A stretch of 64,000 bases of DNA, from the NCBI RefSeq assembly GCF_010731815.2, contig NZ_AP022593.1:5208001-5272000 (forward strand), in the 5' to 3' direction. The position numbers and the translations under genes are program-made. Each line of letters opens with the position of its first letter. Position 1 is the first letter of the stretch. The stretch is from Mycolicibacterium arabiense (GTDB lineage Bacteria; Actinomycetota; Actinomycetes; Mycobacteriales; Mycobacteriaceae). Below, one piece after another: positions 39,079 to 48,408 of this stretch. Below the pieces are notes generated by a model, which was given only the letters and a program-made list of their open reading frames with translations, did not search any database and had not been told where the DNA came from.

Positions 39079-40034
39079 TGTCGGGCGTATTCGGCAAGGT
39101 GGCCAGGCCCGCGATTCTGGCGGCCAGTCGTTCAACGGGGCTGCGTCGAGTGGCCGAGCGCCTGCCGGTCACGCGCGACGTCGTGCACCGCTTCGTCCCC
39201 GGGGAGTCGACGGGGGACGTGCTCGAATCGGTTGCGACGCTGCGTGCTTCACGACGTCTGGTCAGCGTCGACTACCTGGGCGAGGACGTCACCGATGCCG
39301 AGGCGGCCGACGCCACCGTGCGGGCCTACCTCGAGCTGCTCGACGCGTTCGGCAAGCGGGACGAGGCGGGGACCGGTCCGCGGCCGCTGGAGGTGTCGCT
39401 GAAGCTGTCGGCCCTGGGTCAGGCGCTGCCGCGCGACGGCGAGAAGATCGCCTACGAGAACGCCCACGTCGTCTGCGCCAAGGCCCGCGAGGTCGGGGCG
39501 TGGGTCACCGTCGACGCCGAGGACCACACCACCACCGACTCGACCCTGTCGATCGTCCGCGACCTCCGTACGGACTTCGAGTGGCTCGGCACCGTCCTGC
39601 AGGCCTACCTCAAGCGCACCGAGGCCGACTGCCGCGAGTTCGCCGCCTCGGGTGCGCGAATCCGGCTGTGCAAGGGCGCATACGACGAACCGGCGACGGT
39701 CGCGTTCCGGGACCGCGCCGAGGTCACCGACTCCTACCTGCGGTGCCTGCGCGTTCTGATGGCCGGCAACGGCTACCCGATGATCGCGTCGCACGACCCG
39801 GAGATCGTCGCGGCGGTACCGGCGATGACCACTGAGTTCGGCCGCGGCGTCGACGACTTCGAGTACCAGATGCTCTATGGCATCCGGGATTCCGAACAGC
39901 GCAGGCTAGCCGAGGAAGGCAACCACGTCCGGGTGTACGTGCCGTTCGGCAGCGAGTGGTACGGCTACCTGGTGCGCCGCCTGGCCGAGCGGCCCGCCAA
40001 CCTGACGTTCTTCCTACGGGCACTGGTCGACTGA
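39078..40034 (+). CDS. pruB: Proline dehydrogenase
   Basis: A 318-residue monofunctional PRODH, an FAD-linked beta/alpha barrel. Recognisable segments are VSLKLSALGQAL, VTVDAEDHTTTDSTL, LQAYLKRTEADCREF, RIRLCKGAYDEPATVAF and FEYQMLYGIRDSEQRR followed by YVPFGSEWYGYLVRRLAERP, whose two Arg bind the proline carboxylate. It converts proline to P5C and passes electrons to the quinone pool at the membrane. It overlaps pruA by 1 nt, so the two steps are co-translated. Orthologue of Rv1188. Confidence 0.94.
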
Positions 40035-40056
40035 CGCGGCTGTCAGACCACCGAGG

Positions 40057-40455
40057 TCAACTCAGCATCGGGAACGAGTGGTGTTCGTGCGCGATCAGCC
40101 ACTCGCCATCCACCCGTCGCAACCCCATGGTCACCCGTAACCGGTTGTCGGGATTCCTCTCGAAGTCCTCGGGAGTACCGCACCGCAGCAGGCCGTAGGC
40201 GAAGGCGACGTCGGAGCCCGCCGTCACCGTGAGTTCGACCAACTCGAACGTGCCGTTCCCGGTGGCCTGCCACTCGAAGAACGGTCCCCAGCAGTCGCGG
40301 TAGTCGGCGATGCCCCGGATGCCGCCATACGGCGGCGGCACGTCGAACATCACGACGTCCTCGGTGTGGTGCGCGACGACACCGTCGAGGTCGCGCCGGG
40401 CGACGGCGTCGACCCAGCCGGTGACCACGGCGCGAACTTCGGCCTCGGCGCTCAT
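40057..40455 (-). CDS. SnoaL-like/NTF2-fold protein
   Basis: A 132-residue cone-shaped alpha+beta protein of the ketosteroid-isomerase-like superfamily (EVRAVVTGWVDAVARRDLDGVVAHHTEDVVMFD at its start, given here as motif VVAHHTEDVVMFD, then GEWLIAHEHHSFPML at the end). The His pair and Asp at the pocket mouth fit a small-molecule isomerase or binding role; the DUF4440 type is very common and function cannot be inferred. GAGAGGAG precedes the ATG. It is convergent with pruB. Confidence 0.85.
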   Translation of the reverse strand: MSAEAEVRAVVTGWVDAVARRDLDGVVAHHTEDVVMFDVPPPYGGIRGIADYRDCWGPFFEWQATGNGTFELVELTVTAGSDVAFAYGLLRCGTPEDFERNPDNRLRVTMGLRRVDGEWLIAHEHHSFPMLS

Positions 40456-40507
40456 GTCTGCTCCTCTCGTCTCCCATGCAGACCACCGCGGCCGCCCGAA
40501 GTCATCG

Positions 40508-41308
40508 CTAGGAGCACTGCGCGTACACGTGTCCCGCGGCGCCCGCAGGCACCAGATCGCGGTCCCGCAGGATGGTCAGCGGGGCGCGGTCCGGCGCATC
40601 GCACACGGCGTCGAACGACTCGGGCAGGTTGTCGGCGTACTCGATCTGCAGGACGTGCGGGCCGTAGGCGTCGGCATAGGCGGCGCATTCGTCGTACGCC
40701 GCGCACTCCTCGACGACGGCGAAGTCGAAGCCGAGTTCCCGGCGCCCGGCGCCTGCCCACTCGGCGGCGTTCTTCTGGCCGATCGCCAGGCCGTTCCGAT
40801 GGGCCAGCGCGACGTACGCGCGAGCGAGGTCGAACGCGCCGGACCGGTCGACCCCACCGAACCGGGTGAACGTGTCCAGGTTGTCGATCTCGACCGCGTC
40901 GAAACCCGAAGCGGCGCAACCCTCCACCACCGGGCCCAGCACGTCGAGGATCGCCGCACGCTGCTGCGGTGTCGACGGGTCCAGGACGTACTCGTCGGGC
41001 CAGTCGGGGTCGACGACCGGTGACCCGGAGGCGTCCCGCAGCACCGCGTCGCCATGTCGCGCCAGCCACTCGTCACCGTCGCCGGGCTGGGTCTGAAACC
41101 CGTTGACGTAGCAGATGCCGTAGGCATCCGGCTGGGGGCGCTGCGAGGCGTCGCGCGCGACCACCGCCAAGCCCGGCACGTCGGACGCGCCACCGAGCTG
41201 GTAGTCGAACGCCCCGGTCTCCGGCGGCAGCCGCACGGCATCGGCCGTCGCGCTGGCGCAGCCCGCCAGCACCGCGATCGCGGCCACAGCGGGCCAGAGC
41301 CGGTTCAC
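40508..41308 (-). CDS. Lipoprotein of the endo-alpha-1,4-polygalactosaminidase (GH114-like) family
   Basis: A 266-residue lipoprotein: lipobox VLAGC (Cys17), then a TIM-barrel with AYGICYVNGFQTQPGD near the first strand, WPDEYVLDPSTPQQRA, FDAVEIDNLDTFTRF (acidic pair at the C-terminal end of a strand, likely catalytic), GLAIGQKNAAEW and FAVVEECAAYDECAAY. This matches the GH114/TM1410 family, whose characterised member cleaves alpha-1,4 galactosamine polymers. The GTG start overlaps the NUDIX stop as GTGA, so it is coupled to that gene. A wall- or capsule-directed glycosidase is inferred. Confidence 0.85.
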   Translation of the reverse strand: MNRLWPAVAAIAVLAGCASATADAVRLPPETGAFDYQLGGASDVPGLAVVARDASQRPQPDAYGICYVNGFQTQPGDGDEWLARHGDAVLRDASGSPVVDPDWPDEYVLDPSTPQQRAAILDVLGPVVEGCAASGFDAVEIDNLDTFTRFGGVDRSGAFDLARAYVALAHRNGLAIGQKNAAEWAGAGRRELGFDFAVVEECAAYDECAAYADAYGPHVLQIEYADNLPESFDAVCDAPDRAPLTILRDRDLVPAGAAGHVYAQCS

Positions 41309-41859
41309 GCCCGGTCTCGCTCCGCGAGCCGCAGCAGCGTCCACGCGGCGAGGGTTTGAGCGTCGGTGATCTCCCCGGACAGCATCATCGCCTCGATCTG
41401 CGCCGTCGTGAACCAGGCGCTGCGCATGTCCTGCTCCTCGTGTTCGCGTTCGTGCTCGCCTTCGGTGAGGCCCGTGGCGAGCCACACCCAGCCCCGCTGG
41501 CTGCTCATCCCCGGAGCGACGTCGAGCTGGCCGAGCACGACCATCGAGTCGGCCCGCAAGCCGGTCTCCTCCCGCAGTTCCGCGGCGGCCAGGTCCGCGG
41601 CGGCCGGTTCGTTCCCGTCGAGCGAACCCGGCGCGGTGCCCTGCGGAAACTCCCACCGGCGCAACCCGATCGGATAGCGAAACTGTTCGACCAGGCGAAA
41701 TCGGTCTCCGTCCCGGGCGACGACGAGGGCGTAGGTCGGCTTGTCGACCACGCCGTAGATGCCGGGGGAGCCGTCGGGGCGGCGGACGTCGTCCTCGCGC
41801 ACGACCATCCAGGGATTGCGGTAGACCTCGCGCGTGGCGAGGCACTCGATGGGATCCAC
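41305..41859 (-). CDS. NUDIX hydrolase (ADP-ribose pyrophosphatase type)
   Basis: A 184-residue NUDIX enzyme. The box is partly modified: GSLDGNEPAAADLAAAELREETG (first half GSLDGNEPAAAD, second AAELREETG) with the expected REExG end, preceded by LVEQFRYPIGLRRWEFPQG, the NudF/ADPRase-type signature. It may hydrolyse ADP-ribose, a NADH-like or sugar-nucleotide substrate. The GTG start is 6 nt after GATACT (41871-41866). It is cotranscribed with the GH114-like lipoprotein and divergent from fadD36. Confidence 0.87.
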   Translation of the reverse strand: MDPIECLATREVYRNPWMVVREDDVRRPDGSPGIYGVVDKPTYALVVARDGDRFRLVEQFRYPIGLRRWEFPQGTAPGSLDGNEPAAADLAAAELREETGLRADSMVVLGQLDVAPGMSSQRGWVWLATGLTEGEHEREHEEQDMRSAWFTTAQIEAMMLSGEITDAQTLAAWTLLRLAERDRA

Positions 41860-41865
41860 CCGATC

Positions 41866-41899
41866 AGTATCTCGTCCGGCATCGGATCCGGCGTAGCCT
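41866..41899. promoter_or_regulatory. Divergent leaderless promoters (NUDIX gene / fadD36)
   Basis: GATACT (minus, 41871-41866) is 6 nt before the NUDIX GTG 41859; TAGCCT (plus, 41894-41899) is 6 nt before fadD36 GTG 41906. The two boxes are 22 bp apart. Confidence 0.6.
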
Positions 41900-41905
41900 G
41901 CACAC

Positions 41906-43315
41906 GTGCTGCTCACTTCGCTGAACCCCGCGGCCGTCGCCGGAGGGGCCGACGTCGACGACGCCGTGCGCATCGGAGGCGCCACGCTGAGCCGCAGCGA
42001 CCTCGTCGGCGGCGCCACCTCGGTGGCCGAGCGCGTCGCCAGCCAGGTCGGTGCCGCACAGCGCGTCGCCATCCTCGCCACGCCCACCGCGACCACGGTG
42101 CTGGCCGTCACGGGATGCCTGATCGCCGGCGTCCCCTTCGTGCCAGTGCCCGCCGACGTCGGGGCCGCCGAGCGCCGCCACATCCTCGCCGACTCCGGCG
42201 CCCAGGCATGGCTCGGCGAGCTGCCCGCGGAGTCGGAGGGATTGCCGCACATCCCGGTCCGGTTGCACGCCCGGTCGTGGCACCGGTACGCCGAACCGCC
42301 ACCGGAGGCGCCCGCAATGGTGATGTACACCTCGGGCACGACGGGTCTGCCCAAGGGCGTGGTGATCAGCAGACGGGCCATCGCCGCGGACGTCGACGCG
42401 CTGGCCGAGGCCTGGCAGTGGACGCCCGACGACACCCTGGTGCACGGCCTGCCGCTGTTCCACGTCCACGGCCTCGTCCTCGGCCTGCTCGGCTCGTTGC
42501 GCGTCGGCAACCGCTTCGTGCACACCGGGAAGCCGACGCCCGCCGCGTACGCCGAGGCCAACGGCACGTTGTACTTCGGGGTTCCGACGGTGTGGTCGCG
42601 GATCGTCGGCGACCCCGATGCCGCCCGCGCCCTGTCGTCGGCGCGGCTGCTGGTCTCGGGTAGCGCCGCACTCCCCGTGCCGGTGTACGACGGCCTGGTC
42701 GCCCTCACCGGTCACGCGCCGGTCGAGCGGTACGGCGCCACCGAAGCCCTCATCACGTTGAGCACGCGCGCCGACGGCGAGCGCCGCCCGGGCTGGGTCG
42801 GTACCCCGCTGGCCGGCGTGTCCACCCGGCTGGTCGACGACGACGGTGCCGAGGTGCCACACGACGGGGAGAGCATCGGGCGACTCGAACTCACCGGCCC
42901 GACACTGTTCGACGGCTACCTGAACCGTCCCGACGCGACCGCCGAGGTGCTCACCCCGGACGGCTGGTACCGCACCGGTGACGTCGCCGTGATCGACGCC
43001 GGTGGCATGCACCGCATCGTCGGCAGGGAATCGGTCGACCTGATCAAGTCCGGCGGGTACCGCATCGGTGCCGGCGAGATCGAGACGGTACTGCTCGGCC
43101 ATCCCGACGTGACCGAGGCGGCCGTGGTGGGGCTGCCCGACGACGACCTCGGTCAGCGGATCGTGGCGTTCGTGGTCGGTGCCGCCGAGCCGCAGGCGCT
43201 CATCGACTTCGTCGCGGCAGAACTGTCGGTGCACAAGCGGCCGCGCGAGGTGCGCATCGTCGATCGTCTGCCGCGCAACGCGATGGGCAAGGTGCTCAAG
43301 AAGGAGTTGTCGTGA
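41906..43315 (+). CDS. fadD36: Fatty-acid-CoA ligase FadD36
   Basis: A 469-residue ANL-superfamily enzyme. Motifs are VMYTSGTTGLPKGVVISR (ATP loop), VERYGATEALITLS, GWYRTGDVAVID and the catalytic Lys near the C-terminus in PRNAMGKVLKKEL. It activates an acyl group through an acyl-AMP to the CoA thioester. It is short for FadD proteins (about 470 residues), like Rv1193. The leaderless GTG is clear. The stop overlaps the VOC gene start by 4 nt. Confidence 0.92.
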   Translation: MLLTSLNPAAVAGGADVDDAVRIGGATLSRSDLVGGATSVAERVASQVGAAQRVAILATPTATTVLAVTGCLIAGVPFVPVPADVGAAERRHILADSGAQAWLGELPAESEGLPHIPVRLHARSWHRYAEPPPEAPAMVMYTSGTTGLPKGVVISRRAIAADVDALAEAWQWTPDDTLVHGLPLFHVHGLVLGLLGSLRVGNRFVHTGKPTPAAYAEANGTLYFGVPTVWSRIVGDPDAARALSSARLLVSGSAALPVPVYDGLVALTGHAPVERYGATEALITLSTRADGERRPGWVGTPLAGVSTRLVDDDGAEVPHDGESIGRLELTGPTLFDGYLNRPDATAEVLTPDGWYRTGDVAVIDAGGMHRIVGRESVDLIKSGGYRIGAGEIETVLLGHPDVTEAAVVGLPDDDLGQRIVAFVVGAAEPQALIDFVAAELSVHKRPREVRIVDRLPRNAMGKVLKKELS

Positions 43316-43659
43316 CGCTTCGATTCAGCGACGTGTGCATCGACGCCCGCGACGTGCGAGCGCTCGCGTCGTGGTGGGCGGCGGTGCTGGGCTGGCCCGC
43401 CGAGGACACCGATGACGGGGACGTCGTGCTCCGGTCCCCGGAGGGCGCGCCGGACTGGCTGTTCCTCGAGGTGCCCGAGGACAAGACGGGCAAGAACCGC
43501 ATCCACTTCGACCTCACGCCCGACGACCAGCAGGCGGAGGTGGACCGGGTACTCGGACTCGGCGCCCGTCACGTGGACGTCGGCCAGGGCGACGAGTCAT
43601 GGGTCGTCCTGGCCGATCCCGAGGGCAACGAGTTCTGCATCCTCTCTGCGCAGGACTAG
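43312..43659 (+). CDS. VOC-superfamily glyoxalase-like protein
   Basis: A 115-residue single VOC-type unit (FSDVCIDARDVRALASWWAA, GWPAEDTDDGDVV, NRIHFDLTPDD, VVLADPEGNEFCIL). The metal His/Glu pattern is the glyoxalase/bleomycin-resistance type seen in actinobacterial small proteins annotated as Glyoxalase_6. GTGA overlap couples it to fadD36. It may act on an acyl- or aldehyde-type by-product; unproven. It shares a CTAG stop with the convergent surface-protein gene. Confidence 0.86.
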   Translation: MTLRFSDVCIDARDVRALASWWAAVLGWPAEDTDDGDVVLRSPEGAPDWLFLEVPEDKTGKNRIHFDLTPDDQQAEVDRVLGLGARHVDVGQGDESWVVLADPEGNEFCILSAQD

Positions 43660-46600
43660 AGGTCCGAGCGACGTCCGCCCTCGACGAACAGGCAGGTGGG
43701 CCAGAGGTCGCCCGGCCCGCTCTGGCCGAGAAGCCAACTGCTGCCGCAGCTTCCGTAGGCGCTGTCGGAGTCCATGGCCACCGTGGTCGCGTAGTTCGCC
43801 TCCGTTCCCGGGCCGTCCGGGGTGACGACGATCCTGGCTGTCGCGCCATCGCCGAATTCCCCGCCGTCGAGGGAGAACTCGAAGCTGTCTTCGCCGACGA
43901 AGCCTTGCTTGGGCGTGTAGGTGAACGACCCGTCCAGGTTGATGCGAACCGTGCCGTGGCTCGGCTTCACGTACAGCCGTGCCTTCCCGTACTCCGCGTA
44001 CTGCGTGTTGGAGAGCAAGCCGAGTGAGGCCGACACCGTGATCGTCTTGTTCTTCCCGACGGTGTACTGCTTGTCGAGTTCGCTTGGTGTGCCGCCGTCG
44101 TCGGGCAGCGCCGTCACGGTAATGGCGACGCTTGCGTAGGCTTGCCTGCCGCTCGGATCGCTGATGACGTAGTTCAGGTAATCCGTGCCGACCCAGCCGG
44201 GCGCGGGGGTGTAGACGAGCTTGCCGTTCTCGACTCGCACGGTGCCGTAGTCGGGGCTGCCGTATGTCTCCAACGTCAGTGGGTCTCCGTCGGGATCTCG
44301 GTCGTTGGCGAGAACGTCGATGGTGACTGGTGTGTTGATCTGAGTCCTTTCGGCGTCGTCGGTTGCCACCGGCGCCTGGTTCGGCGGCAGGATCGTCACG
44401 GTGACGGTCGCGGTGCTGACGTTGCCCGCGCTGTCGGTGATGGTGTACGTGAACGAGTCGGTGCCGACGAAGTCGGCGTCGGGCGTGTATTCGATGGCGC
44501 CGCCGCGGGCTCCGCCGGTGTCTCCGTTCCGCGGTGTGCCGTAGTCCGAGACGTACACGTAGTCGCCGTCGGGATCGACGTCGTTGGCGAGTACGTCGAT
44601 GAGGACCTGTTGGCCCCACGGCACCGTGATGGTGTCGTTCTGCGCAATCGGTGCCTGGTTGCCGACGACGATGGTGATGGTGACGGTGGCGTTGGCGGTG
44701 CGAGTGCCGTCCGTTATCTGATAGACGAACTGGTCGGTCCCGACGAAGCCCGTGGACGGTGTGTAGGTGAAGACGCCGTCCGCGCCGACCACGACGGAGC
44801 CGGACGCCGGCTTGGTGACGATCCCGACGACCGCGATGGTGTTCTCGGGGTTGAAGTCGTTCAGCGTCGGATCGAACTGAAGTGGTTGATCGCGATCGCC
44901 GGTGAAGACGTCGTCCGTGGCTACCAAGGGTGCTACCGCGGTCACCTGGACGGTGATGGTGCCGGTGGCTTGGGTCTGTGGTCCGTCGGCGATGGTGTAC
45001 GTGAACTCGTCGATCCCGACGTATCCCTCGTCGGGGGTGTAGACGAAGGCGCCGTCCGCGGTGAACGTGACCGTCCCGTGCTGCGGGGGGCCGACTGACA
45101 CGACGCCGATGTCGTCGCCGTCGAGGTCGCCGTCGTTCGCCAGCAGTCCGCGGTCGGGCGTCACCGTCAGTGTCGAGTCTTGCGGAACGACGTAGTCGTC
45201 GTCGATCGCGTATGGGGCTTGGTTGACGACGTTCACCGTCACGGTGCCGACGGCCGTCTGGCCGTCGGCGGCGGTGATGGAGTAGGTAAACGTCACGCTG
45301 CCAACGAAGTTCGTCGCAGGTGTGTAGACGAACGTGCGGCCGTTGAGCAATTCGACGGTGCCCGAACTGGGAGCGGCGACCAGGGTCGCGGACAGTGTGT
45401 CGGTGACGGCGCCCGAATCGTTGGCGAGCACGTCTATCGCGATTGGCACGTTGGGTCGAGTTTGCCTCACGTCGTCGATCGCGACGGGGGGTGCCTTGGT
45501 GACCGTGATCGTGACGGTGGCCGTCGCGCTCTGCTGGCGATGATCGACGATGGTGTAGTCGAAGGAGTCCGTTCCCGAAAAACCGGCTGCCGGTGTGTAC
45601 GAGAAGACGCCCGAGGAGTTCATGGTCAGCGTGCCGTGCGCTGGCTGTGTGTGGTCGACGACGGTAATCCCCTCGTCTTCCGGGTCGCCGTCGTTGGCGG
45701 TGACGTACTCCTGCAAGGTCCCGTTCGATGGCACGACGTAGGCATCGTCGAGGGCAACCGGCGGCAGATTGGGCGCGAGCACGGCGATGCTCACCGAGGT
45801 CTCATAGGTGGTCCCGCTCTGGTCGCGAACGGTGTAGGAGAACTCGTCGGAACCGACGTATCCACTGGTCGGCGCATAGGTGAAGTCGCCGTTGTCGTCG
45901 AGTCGGACCGTACCGTGCGTGGGTTCGGTATGTGACACGATGACGAGCGAATCGCCGTCCACCACAGTGTCATTCGCGAGAATGTTGCCCGTGACCGGGG
46001 TGTCGACGAGTGTCGAGTAGAGGTCGTTCCATGCTCCGTTGACCACCCCGGGCGACGCCGCGCTGGTTGCCTCGTCGGCTTCCCTGCGGGTCCACGCCAG
46101 CACTGCCCACAGCAACGGCGACGCGGCGGGTGTCGCCGGACCCGGTAGCACGAAGGGGGCGATCGCCGCCGCGAGCAGCGTCGCCACCGCTGGGGGCTTA
46201 TCGGCAACGGGGGGAGTGGGCTGGGTCGCCGCGACCGGCTCGGGCGTGCTGATGGTTGCCGAAACCGGCTGTGCGACATGGGTATCGTCAGCTGGCTCCG
46301 CAATGGCGGGTACCGGGTCGTGATCGACGACGGGTGCGGCCTCGTGCGCCGTGGCCTGGTGGGGCGTCGTCGGTGTCGGTGCGGAGTGGTTCGAATCGCT
46401 CTTCGGACGCTCGTCGGGGTCTGGCTCCGAGTGCTCGGTGGCGTCGGTGGCCGGCTCGGTCTCAAGGACTTCGTCGCCCTCGGTGTCGGATTCCGGCTCG
46501 GCACCGGCGGTGTGCGCGCCGCCCGAGTTGCTGAAGTTCATGTCCGGCACGTTGGGCTGCCCGGAGTCGGTGGTCGTCGACTCTGACGGAGTCGACGACG

Positions 46601-46934
46601 GCGCGTCACCGGCGGTGGTCGGGTCGGTGGACGTCGGGGCACCGTCACTCGACGCGTCCGACGCCGACGGCTGCGACGCCGACTCCGATGAGTCGGATGT
46701 CCCGTCGTCGGCGCGTGCGAGACCCGCGCCACTCGTCGTCGCAACGGCCGCACCGATGCCAAGCGCGACCGCGAGCGCGCCGATTCGGCCCACGTACCGC
46801 GCGTACGTGCCGGCCATCGGGTCCGGCGTGGTAGCTGGGTAGGCGACCGTCAGACGGTCGGCGCGATGGCGGCCGCCGGAGGCCCGGTGGCGGGCCTTCG
46901 TCGAGACCGCTCGATTCTTGGCTGCAGCGTGCAC
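43656..46934 (-). CDS. Large exported protein with eight Ig/cadherin-like (Big_9-type) repeats
   Basis: About 1092 residues. A basic, extended leader (KNRAVSTKARHRASGGRHR, YARYVGRIGALAVALGIGAA) ends near AGLARADD, followed by about 200 Ser/Thr/Pro/Asp-rich residues, then eight repeats of roughly 95 residues. Each has DVLANDxD, a HGTV turn, FTYTPxxGFVGTDSFxYTI, the bacterial Big_9/VCBS-type beta sandwich. The end is a short Cys-containing tail (YGSCGSSWLLGQSGPGDLWP), with no LPxTG. It is probably an adhesin or surface fibre. GTG 46934 is used; GAGAGGC lies 9 nt upstream. It is AT-richer than its neighbours. Confidence 0.85.
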   Translation of the reverse strand: MHAAAKNRAVSTKARHRASGGRHRADRLTVAYPATTPDPMAGTYARYVGRIGALAVALGIGAAVATTSGAGLARADDGTSDSSESASQPSASDASSDGAPTSTDPTTAGDAPSSTPSESTTTDSGQPNVPDMNFSNSGGAHTAGAEPESDTEGDEVLETEPATDATEHSEPDPDERPKSDSNHSAPTPTTPHQATAHEAAPVVDHDPVPAIAEPADDTHVAQPVSATISTPEPVAATQPTPPVADKPPAVATLLAAAIAPFVLPGPATPAASPLLWAVLAWTRREADEATSAASPGVVNGAWNDLYSTLVDTPVTGNILANDTVVDGDSLVIVSHTEPTHGTVRLDDNGDFTYAPTSGYVGSDEFSYTVRDQSGTTYETSVSIAVLAPNLPPVALDDAYVVPSNGTLQEYVTANDGDPEDEGITVVDHTQPAHGTLTMNSSGVFSYTPAAGFSGTDSFDYTIVDHRQQSATATVTITVTKAPPVAIDDVRQTRPNVPIAIDVLANDSGAVTDTLSATLVAAPSSGTVELLNGRTFVYTPATNFVGSVTFTYSITAADGQTAVGTVTVNVVNQAPYAIDDDYVVPQDSTLTVTPDRGLLANDGDLDGDDIGVVSVGPPQHGTVTFTADGAFVYTPDEGYVGIDEFTYTIADGPQTQATGTITVQVTAVAPLVATDDVFTGDRDQPLQFDPTLNDFNPENTIAVVGIVTKPASGSVVVGADGVFTYTPSTGFVGTDQFVYQITDGTRTANATVTITIVVGNQAPIAQNDTITVPWGQQVLIDVLANDVDPDGDYVYVSDYGTPRNGDTGGARGGAIEYTPDADFVGTDSFTYTITDSAGNVSTATVTVTILPPNQAPVATDDAERTQINTPVTIDVLANDRDPDGDPLTLETYGSPDYGTVRVENGKLVYTPAPGWVGTDYLNYVISDPSGRQAYASVAITVTALPDDGGTPSELDKQYTVGKNKTITVSASLGLLSNTQYAEYGKARLYVKPSHGTVRINLDGSFTYTPKQGFVGEDSFEFSLDGGEFGDGATARIVVTPDGPGTEANYATTVAMDSDSAYGSCGSSWLLGQSGPGDLWPTCLFVEGGRRSDL

Positions 46935-46980
46935 GACGGTTCCGCCTCTCGGGCGGGTCTGAGCAGGTGGCCCGCGTGAG

Positions 46981-46992
46981 GCAGAACTTACG
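46981..46992 (-). promoter_or_regulatory. Shared promoter box CGTAAGTTCTGC (copy 2)
   Basis: Identical to the box at 29772-29783 and in the same orientation relative to its gene, 46 bp before the inferred start. Both leaders also carry GAGAGGC before the start. Confidence 0.55.
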
Positions 46993-47176
46993 GCAAGGAC
47001 AATTGGTGTGCTCGGCAAACGCAGAAAGTTTCCTTCGACAACATATTTGCGTTGGCTGCCGTGTCATCGGCGGCAAGGCCGAGTCGACCTCATGCTGTCT
47101 CAACAGGTAAATGAGGCCAATGGTACGAATATTGAAGCAACCGCCCAGCTTGTCGCACTGAGACATTGTGCAGGCA

Positions 47177-47206
47177 TGGCAAACCGTTTGCCAGGCTAGG
47201 CAAACG
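47177..47206. promoter_or_regulatory. Two overlapping palindromes of GGCAAAC half-sites
   Basis: TGGCAAACCGTTTGCCA (47177-47193) is a perfect 17-bp palindrome about a central base; its right half also pairs with a third half-site to make CGTTTGCC-N6-GGCAAACG (47185-47206). About 240 bp upstream of the Ig-repeat gene start. Confidence 0.6.
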
Positions 47207-47269
47207 CACGGTATGTGGCACGTCGGAGCCTGGTGGGATGGAACGTAAAGCCGTTGCGGGCGATTGCGT

Positions 47270-47331
47270 CGTCGACCGTGACGCTGGAGTCACCCCGGCA
47301 CGCCACTGCGACTCCAGCGTCACGTTCGACG
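47270..47331. terminator. 21-bp hairpin after dapD (hairpin D)
   Basis: Arms 47270-47290 and 47311-47331 pair with one mismatch (core CGTGACGCTGGAGT) around a 20-nt loop, about 25 bp beyond the dapD stop. No U-tract follows. Confidence 0.68.
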
Positions 47332-47355
47332 CGATAGGAGGGGCCCCGCGCGGAC

Positions 47356-48300
47356 TCAGTTGGCGTGCAGGGCCTCGTTGAGCGTGATGCCGGTGCCATC
47401 GCGCTTGACGACCTCGACCGCCCCGGACAACGAGTTGCGCCGGAACAGCAGGTTGTTGGCGCCGGACAGCTCGTTGGCCTTGACCGTCTCGCCGTCGGCG
47501 GTCGTCACCTTGGTGCCGCCGGTCACGTACAGGCCGGCCTCCACGACGCAGTCGTCGCCGAGCGAGATGCCGAGGCCGGAGTTCGCGCCCAGCAGGCAAC
47601 GCTGGCCGACCTTGATGACTTCCTTGCCGCCGCCCGACAGCGTGCCCATGATCGACGCGCCGCCGCCGACGTCGGAGCCGTTGCCGACTACGACGCCCGC
47701 GGAGATGCGACCCTCCACCATCGACGTGCCCAGCGTTCCTGCGTTGTAGTTCACGAAGCCCTCGTGCATGACGGTCGTGCCCTCGGCGAGGTGTGCGCCG
47801 AGCCGGACGCGATCGGCGTCGGCGATCCGAACGCCCTTGGGCAACACGTAATCGACCATGCGCGGGAACTTGTCGACCCCGTACACCGCGACGGTGCCGC
47901 GCTTGCGCAGCCGGGCGCGGGTCAGCTCGAACCCGTCCACCGAGCAGGGGCCCTGGCTGGTCCACACGACGTTGGCGAGCAGGCCGAAGATGCCGTCGAG
48001 GTTGGCGCCGTGCGGCGCGACGAGCCGGTGCGAGAGCAGGTGCAGCCGCAGGTACGCGTCGTAGGCGTCGACCGGCTTGTCGTCGAGCGACGCGATCGCG
48101 GTGCGCACGAGCACGACGTCGACGTCACGATCCTCGTCGCGACCGGCCAGCGCGGCCAGGTCCTCGGGCACCTCGGCCACGGACAGGCCCGACGTGCCCG
48201 TCACCTCGTCGTCGGACAGTTCCGGGGCGGGGAACCACGTGTCGAGAACCGTTCCGTCGGCCGCGATGGTCGCCACGCCGACGCCTGATGCGCTAGTCAC
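47356..48300 (-). CDS. dapD: Tetrahydrodipicolinate N-succinyltransferase DapD
   Basis: A 314-residue left-handed beta-helix acyltransferase of the actinobacterial type. Segments are [30 protein letters not shown] (start [15 protein letters not shown]), [38 protein letters not shown] and [16 protein letters not shown]. It succinylates tetrahydrodipicolinate in lysine/meso-DAP synthesis. GTG 48300 is chosen as it matches the N-terminus of Rv1201c-type proteins and TAGCCT (48314-48309) lies 8 nt upstream. Divergent from dapE. Confidence 0.94.
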   Translation of the reverse strand: MTSASGVGVATIAADGTVLDTWFPAPELSDDEVTGTSGLSVAEVPEDLAALAGRDEDRDVDVVLVRTAIASLDDKPVDAYDAYLRLHLLSHRLVAPHGANLDGIFGLLANVVWTSQGPCSVDGFELTRARLRKRGTVAVYGVDKFPRMVDYVLPKGVRIADADRVRLGAHLAEGTTVMHEGFVNYNAGTLGTSMVEGRISAGVVVGNGSDVGGGASIMGTLSGGGKEVIKVGQRCLLGANSGLGISLGDDCVVEAGLYVTGGTKVTTADGETVKANELSGANNLLFRRNSLSGAVEVVKRDGTGITLNEALHAN

Positions 48301-48326
48301 GCTGTCAGAGGCTACTGGAGTGAGAC

Positions 48327-48391
48327 ACTCCCCGGTCGCTTCGCTCCTGCCCGCGGGAAACATTCCCCAGTCGCTTCGCTTCTGCCCGCCG
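48327..48391. repeat. Two 35-bp tandem repeats between dapD and dapE
   Basis: Units starting at 48327 and 48362 share CCCCRGTCGCTTCGCTYCTG followed by CCCGC, differing at only a few positions. The repeat occupies the divergent promoter region between the -10 boxes of dapD and dapE. Confidence 0.65.
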
Positions 48392-48408
48392 GACTACCTT
48401 TGGATCCC

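Larger units (their letters stand above)
46935..47269. other. AT-rich regulatory region upstream of the Ig-repeat protein gene
   Basis: No gene is seen in this 335-bp stretch. It is clearly less GC-rich than the flanks, particularly at 47010-47180, and holds the shared box (46981-46992) and the overlapping GGCAAAC palindromes (47177-47206). Confidence 0.6.

Noticed and set aside
43656..46934. Possible PE/PPE or LPxTG-anchored protein
   Set aside because: There is no N-terminal PE or PPE motif and no sorting signal; the repeats are Ig/cadherin-like.
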